64,000 bases of DNA from Hirsutella rhossiliensis (lineage: Eukaryota; Ascomycota; Sordariomycetes; Hypocreales; Ophiocordycipitaceae). Location of the stretch: NCBI RefSeq assembly GCF_020360975.1, contig NW_025408674.1:2480001-2544000 (forward strand), given 5' to 3'. The notes beneath the pieces were generated by a model. That model made no database searches. It was not told the DNA's origin and saw nothing but the letters and a program-made list of their open reading frames with translations. The position numbers and the translations under genes are program-made. Below, one piece after another: positions 42,680 to 53,600 of the stretch (positions are counted from its first letter, which is position 1; each line of letters starts with the position of its first letter).

Positions 42680-44292
42680 GAGGAAGGATGTCGAGGCCTA
42701 AACCCGTGCTCTTGGCCTGCCTCAACAGAATGCCGGGTATGGGTAGGGGTGAGGTTCTGGGCCTGTTCGATGACGACGTGAAGCCGGAGAGGACAAGACT
42801 CGCAGCCCCACGATGCGGGAGTGGGTCGAAGATGACAGCTAATCTACCTGGTATCTAGCGGCTTGGCTTATGATGCCCCCCGGGTTTGTCCAAGACTGCG
42901 GAGAGCTCCGACGATGCAAGATAGAGGTAAAAGGACGACAGGGCCCGCGCATGATGGCTTGTTCAGCGCCCATGTACGAATACAGCCACGTGGAGGCGTC
43001 GTCGGCTTACTTTGGCCACGGCCAATGGAATTGCGCGCAAGGATGTGAGCACGTTGGGTGATGACGACGACGATGATGACTGTAGTGTATTCGTATGCAT
43101 GTGTAACTTACAAACAAAACAACAGAGACGCTAACTATAATAAAAGTACTGCTTGGAGATGCGGATCGGGAGCCACATCTGTCCGAAGGCCGAACCAGGC
43201 CACGACAAGCCGCAATGGGGCTGTGCTTTTGGACAGAATACAATGTCGTTTGCATCGCCCTGATTGCCATGCTTGCGTGCTGCCAGGGATAAGAACGAAG
43301 CACCAAGGTAATACTGCAAGTTGTATGTTGGAACAGGTCTATGTATCTTGTACTGCACGTGAAGACGGACGCAAGTCAACATGCATGCGGCCCGTCAGCC
43401 ACTGTCTAATAAAAGAAACGCCGTCGTCTCCAATTGATAATAAGACAGCCCCCCATGTCTCCGGATGGTGCGGATATAATGACGGCCTCGACTTGAGGGG
43501 CACACGATATCGAAGCCCGTTCCATTGGTAGCCATGCCGAGGAAAAGAAAAAAACAGAGACATGGTTGCTCAAACCTGCGAAGAGGAACTGTCTTTGCCC
43601 ACCCGCCGTAGAGAGCTACAGATGCAGATACCTACAGCGGCAACCGAGCTGCTGGGTCCCGTGTCCGTCCGTCTGCGAAACCCGAGCGGCCGAAACGCGA
43701 GACCCCCCTGTAGGCACTGTAGACTGGAGGCCCGGGCTTTCCACCCTTGCCGCCAAACAACAGTTCCATATCGACCGTGCAAGGCCAGTGAGGCGCGGAT
43801 GTTGCTTCTTTTCTCACCACCTCGCACTCGCCCTTTGCCCTGACTAGTTCTGTAGCCTTCTATTCTATTCCATTTGACTTTTGTCTGTCTTCTTCCGACT
43901 TGGTGTTGTGCTCTTTCCTTGCTCGTGTTGGCCCGAGCGAGCCTGCCCACATACAGACGCACCTACCTTCCACGCGCCTCCCCTCCGTCGACCCCCTTTC
44001 TCACAGCTTCACACTTTTCGCTCCTTTTCCGTGTATATTTTCGTGCGTGCTTTCGCGCCTGTGACCCTCGTTTTTGAAACAGCTGTCGCGCAACTGGCTG
44101 GAACCGGATCATCGCTGCCGTCCTCTTCCCATGGAGTCGTGAAACGAACCTAAATCACGGCCCGCTCCCGCTTCATCGCAAACCTCGTCCGGATCTACCG
44201 CCAGAGACGGGCGAGTCACGGAGCAACTCGACTGGACAAAAGAGTTCGAGTCAAGTGACAAAGTAACCGGGACATACAACATCGTGGCCCGC
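42680..44292. other. Intergenic region between tandem plus-strand genes
   Basis: This is 1.6 kb without a supported gene. A pyrimidine-rich leader precedes the transporter ATG. Small overlapping frames around 43560-43960 occur on both strands and are not supported. Confidence 0.5.
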
Positions 44293-47200
44293 ATGGCGGC
44301 TTTACAGGCCCAGAGACCCCCTTCGAGCGGCGGCGGCAGCAGCGGCAGCCGCTTCAAGAGACTCGCGGCCCAGACATGGACCCTCATGTGCAAGAACTGG
44401 AGGAGCTTGCTGCTGCGGCACCTGCTCCTCATTGTCATCATGGCCCTTTTGCTGCCCATCCTGCTGTCCGCCTTCTTCAGCTTCGCAAAGAACCTCTTCG
44501 TCCCGCCCGCCACCTATGGTATCGGGAGCTTGCATCCCATTCTGACCCTGCCTCAGGCCTTTGATGCCGCCACTTACAGCGGACGACACAAGATCGTCCT
44601 CGTCAGCAACGGCCACCCTGTCGGCGGCAACATATCGCGCGTTCTCGACGACATTGCCCGCCAGACGGCCGACTACGGCGACCCCATGCGCGCCGTCCGC
44701 GTCAACGCCGAAGATTCACTCGTCTCCGAATGCCGCAGCACCCTGCGCGGCGTCACCTCGTGCTTCGCCGCCGTTGTCATGCGCTCCTCGCCCACCGAGG
44801 GCCCCGGCAATATCTGGAACTACACCATTCGCACCGACGCCTCGCTCGCCCAGAGCCCTCTCACGATCAACATTGAGAGCCACACCAACCCCGAGCAGGT
44901 CTACCTCATGCCCCTGCAGCGTGCCATCGACGCCGCCATTGCCCGCCTCGAGGGCCGCGACGCGGCCCCCCTCGCCCGCACAAACGAGCTACCCTTTACC
45001 AGCCAGACTCAGGAGGAGCGCGATCGCAAGGTCCGCGAGGTCTACCACTCGGCCATTGTCAACTTCATGGGCGTCGCATTCATCTCCACCGTCATCTGGA
45101 TCACCTATCATCTTACCGGCCTCATCGCCACCGAGCGCGAGAGCGGCATGTCCCAGCTCATCGACGCCATGATGCCCCTCGCTCACCCCTGGGAGGCCCA
45201 GGCCGCCCGCATCCTCGCCCACCATCTATCCTTCTCCGCCATCTACGCCCCGGCTTGGGTCCTCGGCTCCCTCATCATTCGCTTCGGCGTCTTTGTAAAT
45301 ACCAACGTCGCCATCGTCATCTTTCACCACCTCTTCGCTGGCCTGTCCCTGGCCTCCTTCTCCATTCTCTTTGCCGCCTTCTTCAACAAGGCCCAGCTCA
45401 GTAGCATCACCACCATTCTCGCCACCCTGCTGCTCGCCATCCTGGCCCAGTCCATCACCGCCCCTGACACTGCCACCGTGGCCGTCCTGTCCGTCTTGTT
45501 CTCGCCATGCAACTACGTCTACTTCATCACGCTCCTCGCCCGCTTCGAGAAACAGGACCGGGCCGCCAACCTCACCGAAATGCCTCCGGACAGCCCCTGG
45601 GAGATCCCTGGCATCGTCTTCTGGGTGCTCATGGTCGCGCAGATTTTCATCTATCCCCTGCTGGCCGCATTCGTTGAACGCTGGCGCTACGGAACTTCGA
45701 CCAAGGGCCGGCATATGCAAATGAACGAGGGCAGGGCCCGCTCTAGTCTGGCCGAGAACGCCGTCGAGCTTGACCGACTGACCAAGACTTACTACCCCAG
45801 CTTACTCTCCCGCCTAGGGTCCATGCTCAAGAGATCCGACGAGGGCGCCGAGCCCGTTGTGGCTGTCAAGGAGTTGAGTCTCAACGCCCCCAGGGGGCAG
45901 ATCGTCACCCTGCTCGGCGCCAATGGCAGTGGCAAGAGCACGACTTTGGACGCGATTGCTGGCTTGCATAAAATAACCAGTGGATCGATCACGATTGATG
46001 GAACCGGCGGCCTGGGAATCGCGCCGCAAAAAAACGTTCTCTGGGATGATCTGACCGTGGAGGAGCACCTCGTCGTCTTTAACCGCCTAAAATCGCCCGA
46101 GAGCCCGGCTTCAAAGGAGGAAATTGCCGAGCTCATCAAATCTATAGATCTACATCCAAAACGAAAATCTCTCGCAAAGACCTTGTCCGGTGGCCAGAGG
46201 CGCAAGCTACAACTGGGCATGATGTTGACTGGCGGGAGTGCCGTGTGCTGTGTCGACGAGGTCAGCAGCGGCCTTGACCCGCTGTCTCGCCGCAAGATCT
46301 GGGATATCCTCCTGGCCGAGCGCGGCAGGAGAACCCTGATTCTGACGACGCACTTCCTCGACGAGGCTGACCTGCTCGCTGACCATATTGCCATCCTGTC
46401 CAAAGGCACGCTTCGCGCCGCCGGCTCCTCCGTCGAGCTCAAAGACAGGCTGGGCGGAGGATATAGGGTCCGCGTTCACAAGAACCCTAGCATAACGGAT
46501 ACGCCGGACATTGAGGGAGTGCAGAAGAAGGAAGCATTCGACTTGACTACATACGTCTCTCCGACGTCGAGCCTAGCAGCCGAGGTCGTCAAGAGGCTCG
46601 ATGCTGCCGGCATCACCGATTATCGCTTCTCCGGCCCGACTATCGAGGACGTCTTCCTGCGCCTGGCCGAGGAGATCAAGGACGAGCAGGTGCTGCAGGG
46701 CGCCGATAATGGCGCGTTGATGCCGGAAAAGGACCGCGGCGATAGGGATGATTCGTCTCAGAGCAGCGGCGAGCAACAGAATCTGAAACTCATGGACGGC
46801 ACCAGGATAGGCTACGTCAAACAAGCGGCCATCCTGATGCGGAAGCGCATCACCATCTTCAAGCGAAACTGGATTCTGTATGTGGTTGCCTTCTGCCTGC
46901 CCATCTTCGCCGCCGCCCTTACCTCGCTCTACGTGCGGAACAAGGACCCCATGGGATGCTCGGCGGCGCAGCAGTTGTCGTCGTCGGCCACGCAGGACGC
47001 CTTCAGCCAGATCAGTGGCAATGACAGCGTCATGTTTCTCGCCGGTCCGCGGTCGCGCTTCGATCCCTCTTCCGCGACCCGTCTCCTCGCGCCCATATTT
47101 GCCGGCTCGAGCAGCGGGGCTGCCAGCCGCAATGCAACCATGAACAACATCCGCGTCGTCGATACCTTTGACGACTTCAAGCGCTTCATCACGGACAACC

Positions 47201-49338
47201 GCAAGAACCTCACCACGGGCCTCTGGCTGGGAGACAGCCAGAGTCCGCCGACGGTGGGCTGGGTGGCCAACCTATTCATCACCAGCTCCCTAACGGCCCA
47301 GCAGTTCCTTGACGTGCTAATGATCAATACCACCATTGCCACAACGTGGTCGCCCTTTGACGTGCCCTTCAACCCCGGCATCGGCGATGCCCTCAATCTC
47401 GTCGTGTACATGGGCATTGCACTCGCCTGCTATCCCGCCTTCTTCGGCCTCTACCCGAGCAACGAGCGCAGGCGGTTCGTCCGTGCGCTGCAGTATTCCA
47501 ACGGCGTCAGGCCTCTGCCTCTGTGGGCCGCGTATCTCGTGTTCGACTTCACCATTGCCCTCGCCGCCACTGCCATCGCCGTCGGTCTGTGGGCTGCCCT
47601 GTCCAATATATGGTACCACCTCGAGTACGTCTTCGTCGTATTCTTTCTGTACGGGCTCGCTTCGACGATCCTCGCCTACTTCGTCTCCCTCTTCACTAAG
47701 ACCCAGTTATCGTCCTTTGCCTGGGCCGCGGCCTACCAGGGGATATTGTTCCTGGCATACCTTATCGCTTACGTCTGCATCATCACCTACGTCAACGCCA
47801 ACAAGATCGACTCGACGATTCTCATCTGCCACTTCATCATTTCCCTGTTCGCGCCCATAGGGTCGGCCATGAGGGCCTTGTTTATCTCGACGAACCTCTT
47901 TTCGGCGGCCTGCGACGGACAGCAAATCTCAGCCAGACCCGGCAGCTTCGTCATGTACGGCGGGCCCATTACCTATCTCGTCATCCAATGCTTTGTCTTG
48001 TTTGGGCTGCTCATCTGGTTTGACAGCGGCTCCGTCGGCTCCTCGATCCGGGAACTTCTCCACAGGCGAAAGGGCATGCCCACAGGAGATGGGGAGGAGC
48101 AGGACGAGGAAATGGCCCAGGAGGTGACACGCGTCGCCAGTGGAGATGCCACCGAGGATGGGTTGCGCGTGATGCATCTGACCAAGTCCTTTGGCAGGAA
48201 CACTGCTGTCGACAACGTCACTTTCGGCATCAAGCGCGGCGAGGTCTTTGCGCTCCTGGGCCCCAATGGCGCAGGCAAATCGACAACAATCTCCCTCATC
48301 CGCGGCGACATTAAGCCAAGTGGCCGCAACGGCGGTGACGTCTTGGTCGAGGACAAGTCGGTGACCAAGGACCTGGCGGCGGCGAGGACGCACCTGGGCG
48401 TGTGCCCGCAGATCGATGCTTTAGACCAGATGACTGTGCGCGAGCACCTCGAGTTCTACGCCCGCGTACGAGGCATCCCCGACGTCCAGCACAACGTCTC
48501 CGCCGTGTTGCGGGCCGTCGGTCTCGAGGCCTTTGAGACGCGCATGGGCCACGCCCTGTCGGGCGGCAACAAGCGCAAGCTCAGCCTGGGCATCGCCCTG
48601 ATGGGCAACCCGACGGTCGTGCTGCTCGACGAGCCGTCGTCGGGTCTTGATGCCGCCTCCAAGCGCATCATGTGGCGGACGCTCGCGGGCGCCGTTGCTG
48701 GGCGCTCTATACTCCTGACCACGCATAGCATGGAGGAGGCGGACGCGCTGGCCGGGCGCGCCGGCATTCTCGCGCGGCGGATGCTCGCCCTCGGGACCCC
48801 GGACGACCTCCGGCACCGCTTCGGCGACGCCTTGCATGTGCACCTGGTCGCCAGCACGGCCCCGCGCACCTCGGACGAGGACATGGAGCGCATCTCGTCC
48901 TGGGTCCGGGCCACCTTTCCCTCGGCCACGGTCGACGCCAAGACGTACCACGGGCAGATGCGCTTCTCCGTCGAAGCCAATGACATTGTTGCCGCCGTCT
49001 CGTCGCAGAGATACTCCGAGCCGGCCCGCGGCGACGCCAAGGAGTTGAGCGTGGATCGCGAACCCCCTGCCAGCAACAGCCTCGACATCCAAGCCGCCGA
49101 CACGCCCGCCGCCCCTGCCATCAGCACTCAGGGCCGCAGCGGTGCCATCGGCCAGCTCGTCGTGCTGCTCGAGGAGCACAAGGCCCGCCTGGGCGTCGAG
49201 CACTACAGCGTCAGCCCGACAACGCTGGACCAGGTCTTCCTCACTATTGTCGGGCGGCACAACGTGCGCGAGGAGAACTACGAGGAGCCGAAGAAGCGCG
49301 GCATCTGGTCCCGCATCTGGAACTTTGGGCGCTCCTAG
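44293..49338 (+). CDS. Full-size ABCA-type ABC transporter
   Basis: This single-exon gene encodes 1681 residues with the order TMD1-NBD1-TMD2-NBD2. The ATG at 44293 follows an in-frame GTG at 44284 that I reject. TM1 lies near residues 35-58 (HLLLIVIMALLLPILLSAFF). A loop of about 200 residues precedes the remaining TMD1 helices, as in the ABCA family. NBD1 has Walker A GANGSGKSTT (about 541), signature LSGGQRRKLQLG (about 630) and Walker B VCCVDEVSSGLDP. TMD2 begins near 850 with a large loop. NBD2 has Walker A GPNGAGKSTT (about 1322), signature LSGGNKRKLSLG (about 1421) and Walker B VVLLDEPSSGLDA. All catalytic motifs appear intact in both halves. ABCA proteins move lipids or amphipathic compounds. 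Fungal members are few and the substrate here cannot be inferred. A 5-kb gene without introns is unusual next to its split neighbours. Confidence 0.92.
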   Translation: MAALQAQRPPSSGGGSSGSRFKRLAAQTWTLMCKNWRSLLLRHLLLIVIMALLLPILLSAFFSFAKNLFVPPATYGIGSLHPILTLPQAFDAATYSGRHKIVLVSNGHPVGGNISRVLDDIARQTADYGDPMRAVRVNAEDSLVSECRSTLRGVTSCFAAVVMRSSPTEGPGNIWNYTIRTDASLAQSPLTINIESHTNPEQVYLMPLQRAIDAAIARLEGRDAAPLARTNELPFTSQTQEERDRKVREVYHSAIVNFMGVAFISTVIWITYHLTGLIATERESGMSQLIDAMMPLAHPWEAQAARILAHHLSFSAIYAPAWVLGSLIIRFGVFVNTNVAIVIFHHLFAGLSLASFSILFAAFFNKAQLSSITTILATLLLAILAQSITAPDTATVAVLSVLFSPCNYVYFITLLARFEKQDRAANLTEMPPDSPWEIPGIVFWVLMVAQIFIYPLLAAFVERWRYGTSTKGRHMQMNEGRARSSLAENAVELDRLTKTYYPSLLSRLGSMLKRSDEGAEPVVAVKELSLNAPRGQIVTLLGANGSGKSTTLDAIAGLHKITSGSITIDGTGGLGIAPQKNVLWDDLTVEEHLVVFNRLKSPESPASKEEIAELIKSIDLHPKRKSLAKTLSGGQRRKLQLGMMLTGGSAVCCVDEVSSGLDPLSRRKIWDILLAERGRRTLILTTHFLDEADLLADHIAILSKGTLRAAGSSVELKDRLGGGYRVRVHKNPSITDTPDIEGVQKKEAFDLTTYVSPTSSLAAEVVKRLDAAGITDYRFSGPTIEDVFLRLAEEIKDEQVLQGADNGALMPEKDRGDRDDSSQSSGEQQNLKLMDGTRIGYVKQAAILMRKRITIFKRNWILYVVAFCLPIFAAALTSLYVRNKDPMGCSAAQQLSSSATQDAFSQISGNDSVMFLAGPRSRFDPSSATRLLAPIFAGSSSGAASRNATMNNIRVVDTFDDFKRFITDNRKNLTTGLWLGDSQSPPTVGWVANLFITSSLTAQQFLDVLMINTTIATTWSPFDVPFNPGIGDALNLVVYMGIALACYPAFFGLYPSNERRRFVRALQYSNGVRPLPLWAAYLVFDFTIALAATAIAVGLWAALSNIWYHLEYVFVVFFLYGLASTILAYFVSLFTKTQLSSFAWAAAYQGILFLAYLIAYVCIITYVNANKIDSTILICHFIISLFAPIGSAMRALFISTNLFSAACDGQQISARPGSFVMYGGPITYLVIQCFVLFGLLIWFDSGSVGSSIRELLHRRKGMPTGDGEEQDEEMAQEVTRVASGDATEDGLRVMHLTKSFGRNTAVDNVTFGIKRGEVFALLGPNGAGKSTTISLIRGDIKPSGRNGGDVLVEDKSVTKDLAAARTHLGVCPQIDALDQMTVREHLEFYARVRGIPDVQHNVSAVLRAVGLEAFETRMGHALSGGNKRKLSLGIALMGNPTVVLLDEPSSGLDAASKRIMWRTLAGAVAGRSILLTTHSMEEADALAGRAGILARRMLALGTPDDLRHRFGDALHVHLVASTAPRTSDEDMERISSWVRATFPSATVDAKTYHGQMRFSVEANDIVAAVSSQRYSEPARGDAKELSVDREPPASNSLDIQAADTPAAPAISTQGRSGAIGQLVVLLEEHKARLGVEHYSVSPTTLDQVFLTIVGRHNVREENYEEPKKRGIWSRIWNFGRS

Positions 49339-50552
49339 CCGGCCGAACCGCGCGAGTGCGGGCTCTGCATCTTGTGAAGGCGTGTGAAATGGCTCGTTTC
49401 GTGTGGTTGAATGGAACCGGCGCGTGATATTGGCCGGGTGCGAGGGTTGACTCTGGGAATGCTGCGTACATCTAGATGGACCAGGCGACTGCAAAAATCA
49501 TGTTGGTTTTCCTCGCTTGGCATAGTTTGCGAATCTTTTCTAGCCCTCGCATACCTCCCCCTTTTGGTTGGGCGTCCGGCGGAATCTCTTGGACACACTG
49601 TTTTGATCCCTGTACATGGAAATCCACTTTAACGACCAAAATACACATTTACCTCCGAACTGTGGGCAGCATTAACTTTAAATCCAAAAGTTGGGAAGAT
49701 AAATGCATGATTTAGTCCCCTTGACTGGTGCTTGTGTAACATTCATGCATCTTGAGAGCCGAAAGCTCGTTATCCATTCATCCGCCCGCGAATGCGACCT
49801 CGTCTGAATACCATCCATCATTAACCTCCCAAGCAGCCGTCTGCCTTTCCCACCTGCTATGCTTTGCCTTTCACCTACAAATCCCCCACCGGTATCATGA
49901 TCGTAATTCGGAATAGTCATCAAAAATTCCTCGACGCCCGCTTCGCAACAGCGTAGTTAGCTGCAGGTACAATTCAAACACACAAAAGGGCAAGAAACAT
50001 GACTATAACAAAAAGACGCTCTTGCTTGGCCCAGCCGTGCTTCCGTGATGATCATGCGTGTATCATGTCTCCCAGGTATTTCGTAGCCTAAGTTTCTATC
50101 GCTAGAAAAAGAGAAGGAGGAAGAAAAAGGGGCGGCGGGAAAAGAGGTAGAGGACGATGAGAAGAGAAGGGAGGAGCCAGCTTCACGCTCGTTACCCATG
50201 CTCCCATCCCTTTGTTTCCTTGAACATACCAAGTCGTAATGCCATTTCCAACGCCGAGTCCTCAGTTTCTCATGCCATTCGTATACTGCATAAAAGCCTT
50301 GAAGATAAAAGACGTTCGTGAGGGTTTCCGAGTGGGTACGATGCCATGTCCTGGATACGACAAGTCTCAAGCAGGGGTTCGTGGGTGAGTCAGGCCCTGG
50401 CACCGCTGTCCTGGTATGGGGTTTCGTGTTCTGGTCCAGGCCTCTAATGTCACCTCCAAGGCCCCTTTCCAGCTCGTGGACAATCGTTGGCTCGTAGAAT
50501 CGAAGTAAAATCTCCCCATCGTGTCATTGTATAAGGTGCCTGGCGACTCTGG
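49339..50552. other. Convergent 3' intergenic region
   Basis: No gene is seen. The sequence becomes more AT-rich toward the phytochrome gene. Confidence 0.5.
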
Positions 50553-50660
50553 GATAGTTATAAGTAGTAGGCTTAGCTAGTAAGGGCTTATTAAGGCCCT
50601 TTAAGCTAGCTTTAAAGGTTATAAGCTTATAGTTTAAGCCTATAGCCTTTAAGTAAAGGT
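50553..50660. repeat. AT-rich island of nested palindromes
   Basis: This segment is visibly AT-rich in a GC-rich window. It is built from related words: TTAAGG and CCTTTAA, AAGCTAGCTT, ATAAGCTTAT (a perfect 10-bp palindrome), and TTTAAAGG with CCTTTAAG. The arms can pair in several ways. It ends about 35 bp past the phytochrome stop codon. It could be a decayed repeat or a transcript-end element. I could not match it to a named transposon. Confidence 0.7.
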
Positions 50661-50694
50661 TTCGAGCAATGTGTCGGAGCCCGCAGCATTGTTT

Positions 50695-53600
50695 TTACGC
50701 CCTCTCCTCTTCAGCACGAGGGGTAATCTGGCTTGAGCTGCCGCCATCGGATACGTCCCTCGAGGCGAACCAGCCACCACGCTCCCACTGTCCCGCGACG
50801 TAAAGGCAATTGCTGCGTGAATTGTTGTCGGAAATGCCTTGAAGGAGGGTATTGAGGCGCTTGAAGTCGATAGGCTTCAGTATCCATCCATCGAAGCCTG
50901 CGTCAATATAAGTTTGCCTTTCGTTCTCCACCAAGGAGGCAGAGACTGCGAAGATCGGGATGCGGCCGTTGAGGGCCGCCAGCTCTGAATAGCCCTTGTG
51001 ATCTGAGGAGCCCTCGATCGACCGAATCATCTTGGTGCTGGTGAGGCCGTCAACAATGGGCATCTGAAATCAAGTCAGTTCGCACAACACTACAAGTTGA
51101 GAAAGTATTGCCTGCACTGACCTGCATGTCCATGAGTATGGCATCGAAAGAAGAGGAGTCTTCTTTGTACAGAGTTGCACAATCTTCGCCGTTGACAGCA
51201 TGTCGCACCTCGTGCTTGGCCCTTTCCAGTCTCTTGCGCAGAATCTTCATGTTGATCGGGTCATCCTCTGCTATCAAAGTCCGGATCGAGCTGGTGTCAG
51301 CTGCACGGGTGCCAGCGCCACTCCTGCTTGGACTGGGCTTGTGGGCACTTTCATTGGCGAGCTCAAACAGGACGCGAGACTGCTCGCCGGCATAACCAGG
51401 CGCAGGCATACCCTGGTACTCATCGGGCACCTTGATAGCCCGAACTGGAGTCTTGGAATCGCTAACCTCCGCAATGCCTGGTTCATCGCGAGTATTCTTG
51501 GGACAAGGCGGGTAGAGTTTGCGGGACTGAGGGCTCGCAGAGAGGGGAGCACCGCTGAAGCTCGTCCGCGACGGGGCATGGGTGGAACTACCCTTGGAGT
51601 CGGGGCGACTCGCAAAGTATCCCGTCTGGTTATCGTTCAGGGATAGAGGGGTTTGGATGGCGTTGATCAGCCGATCGGCATCACTTTGGTGGCTTCCGCG
51701 GCTACCCAAGCTACCCACGCTCTGATGGCTTCCCGAGCTGGTCTCCTCGAGAGTCGTCTTCTCTCCCTCGACAGCGACACTGATGGAGCTCCCGCGATCA
51801 ATGAGCATGATCTCGCCCTCGGGTGCGGCTTTCAACGCGTCCGGAGCCGCGACTGGATTTGACGAGTGGCTGATACGTGACGGTGCCTGAATGCTTTCGC
51901 CGCCAGGTGATGTATCGGGCAAGTAGAAGGGTAGTTGGATTACGAATCTCGAGCCCTGTCCCTCTTCCGATTTCAAGCGCAGTTGCCCGTCCATGTTCCT
52001 CAGGATACGAGCGACGACCGCGAGTCCAAGCCCCAGGGTTCGGGATCTGCGAGGCTGACCTTTCTGGTCCGGGGAATCCTCTGGCTCGGGCTCTTCGCTG
52101 CTGACCTGTTCTAGCTCGCGGAAAAGTGCGTCTAGTTGCTGTGCGCCCATGCCAACGCCCGAGTCCGAAACGATGATATCGATAATGGCTTGTCGCTCTT
52201 TGACTTCAGACACAAATGTCTCGACGTGGACGGATCCGCTGTGAGTGTGTGCCACCGCGTTTGCCGTAATGTTTGATATGGCTTGCCGGACACGGCGGCC
52301 ATCCCCGTAGACGAACTGAGGCAAGCCAGGATGCTGGTTGACGCTGTATTCAATCCCTTTTCTTTTGGCATCACCATGGAACGGATCGGTTGCTTCTCGG
52401 ATGCACACCGACAAGTCGAAGATCTCGTCCTTAACCAGGTTTTGGCCTTCTTCGGTTTTTGTCAGATCGAGAAGGTCGTTGATAACGTATATGAGGGACT
52501 TGGAGGCAGAGTGGGAGCGAGCCAGGTTGTCTCGAGTCTCTTGATCCAGGCTTCCTTCGAGGGCGATTTCCAGGTAATTGATAATGGCGTTGAGGGGCGT
52601 TCGAACTTCGTGAGCCGAGTTTGCGAGGAGCAGTCGCGTCAGCTTGCTGCTCTGCAAGGCTGCCTCCTTTTGTCTCCAAACCTCGATGAACTTGCCTGCA
52701 GTGAGAATTAGCATATGGTCTCATCTCCGCCTCAATCGGCTCAAATACCGTAAACAAGGCACAGGACAGCGGCCGTCTCAACCTGTTCCTCAATCCACTC
52801 GCGACACTTGCCAATGACGGTCTCATTCCACATTCTGAAGCTGCTTCGCGGCTCGAGGTAGCCCGATGTTCCTTGCCGAATCGTCTTCTCATACGGGTTG
52901 CCGGCCCACTTGACTTCCTTCACTTGGCCCCTGCGGAAGAAGACAATGAAGTCGTTCCCGCCCACGCTCAGAGGTACGTAGAGTAAGCCTGCGATGACTT
53001 GAAATCCGGGCGGGTATCGGAGATCGGGAAAGTCATCTCTGATGTCCTGGCTCGTCAGGACAGACGTGAGCCTCCGCATCCGCAGGTATTCTAGCATGGC
53101 CAAGGCCTCCTGACTCTGCTCCAAGTTACCCAATATTTTGGTTTCGCCTTTAATGGAGAGCAGCCCAAAGTCGGCGTCGAAGAGTTTGAGAAGATCGTCC
53201 GACGACGCGATGATGTAGCCGGATGGGTTCTTGTCGGTAGGCACAGTGTTGATCAACTTCCTCGCCTGCAGCCTCGAGGCATACGACAATCTTTCAATGT
53301 TGCGAGAAGCGGTATCCCCCACAAGACGGCACATCTTTCTAATGGGAAAAGAAACCCGCATGCCGTGGTTTCCGTATGAGTGGCAGGCAATGAGTCCCCA
53401 CAGCTCGTTGAAAGCGTTGATGGAGATTGACATGGACGACCGCACGGCCATGTTGGCCAAGTACTTGCGGTGAATGGGTGACATGGCGCGGAGATATGCA
53501 TGCGTCATGTCCAAAGGGACGTCGAGATCTTCTGCCGCGCGACACACGATTCGCGCGGTCTGAAGATCCCGGTCATACAGCAACCGCACCTTGTTGATTT

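Noticed and set aside
48421..49494. 357-codon minus-strand open frame
   Set aside because: It is a shadow of the second nucleotide-binding domain of the ABCA transporter.
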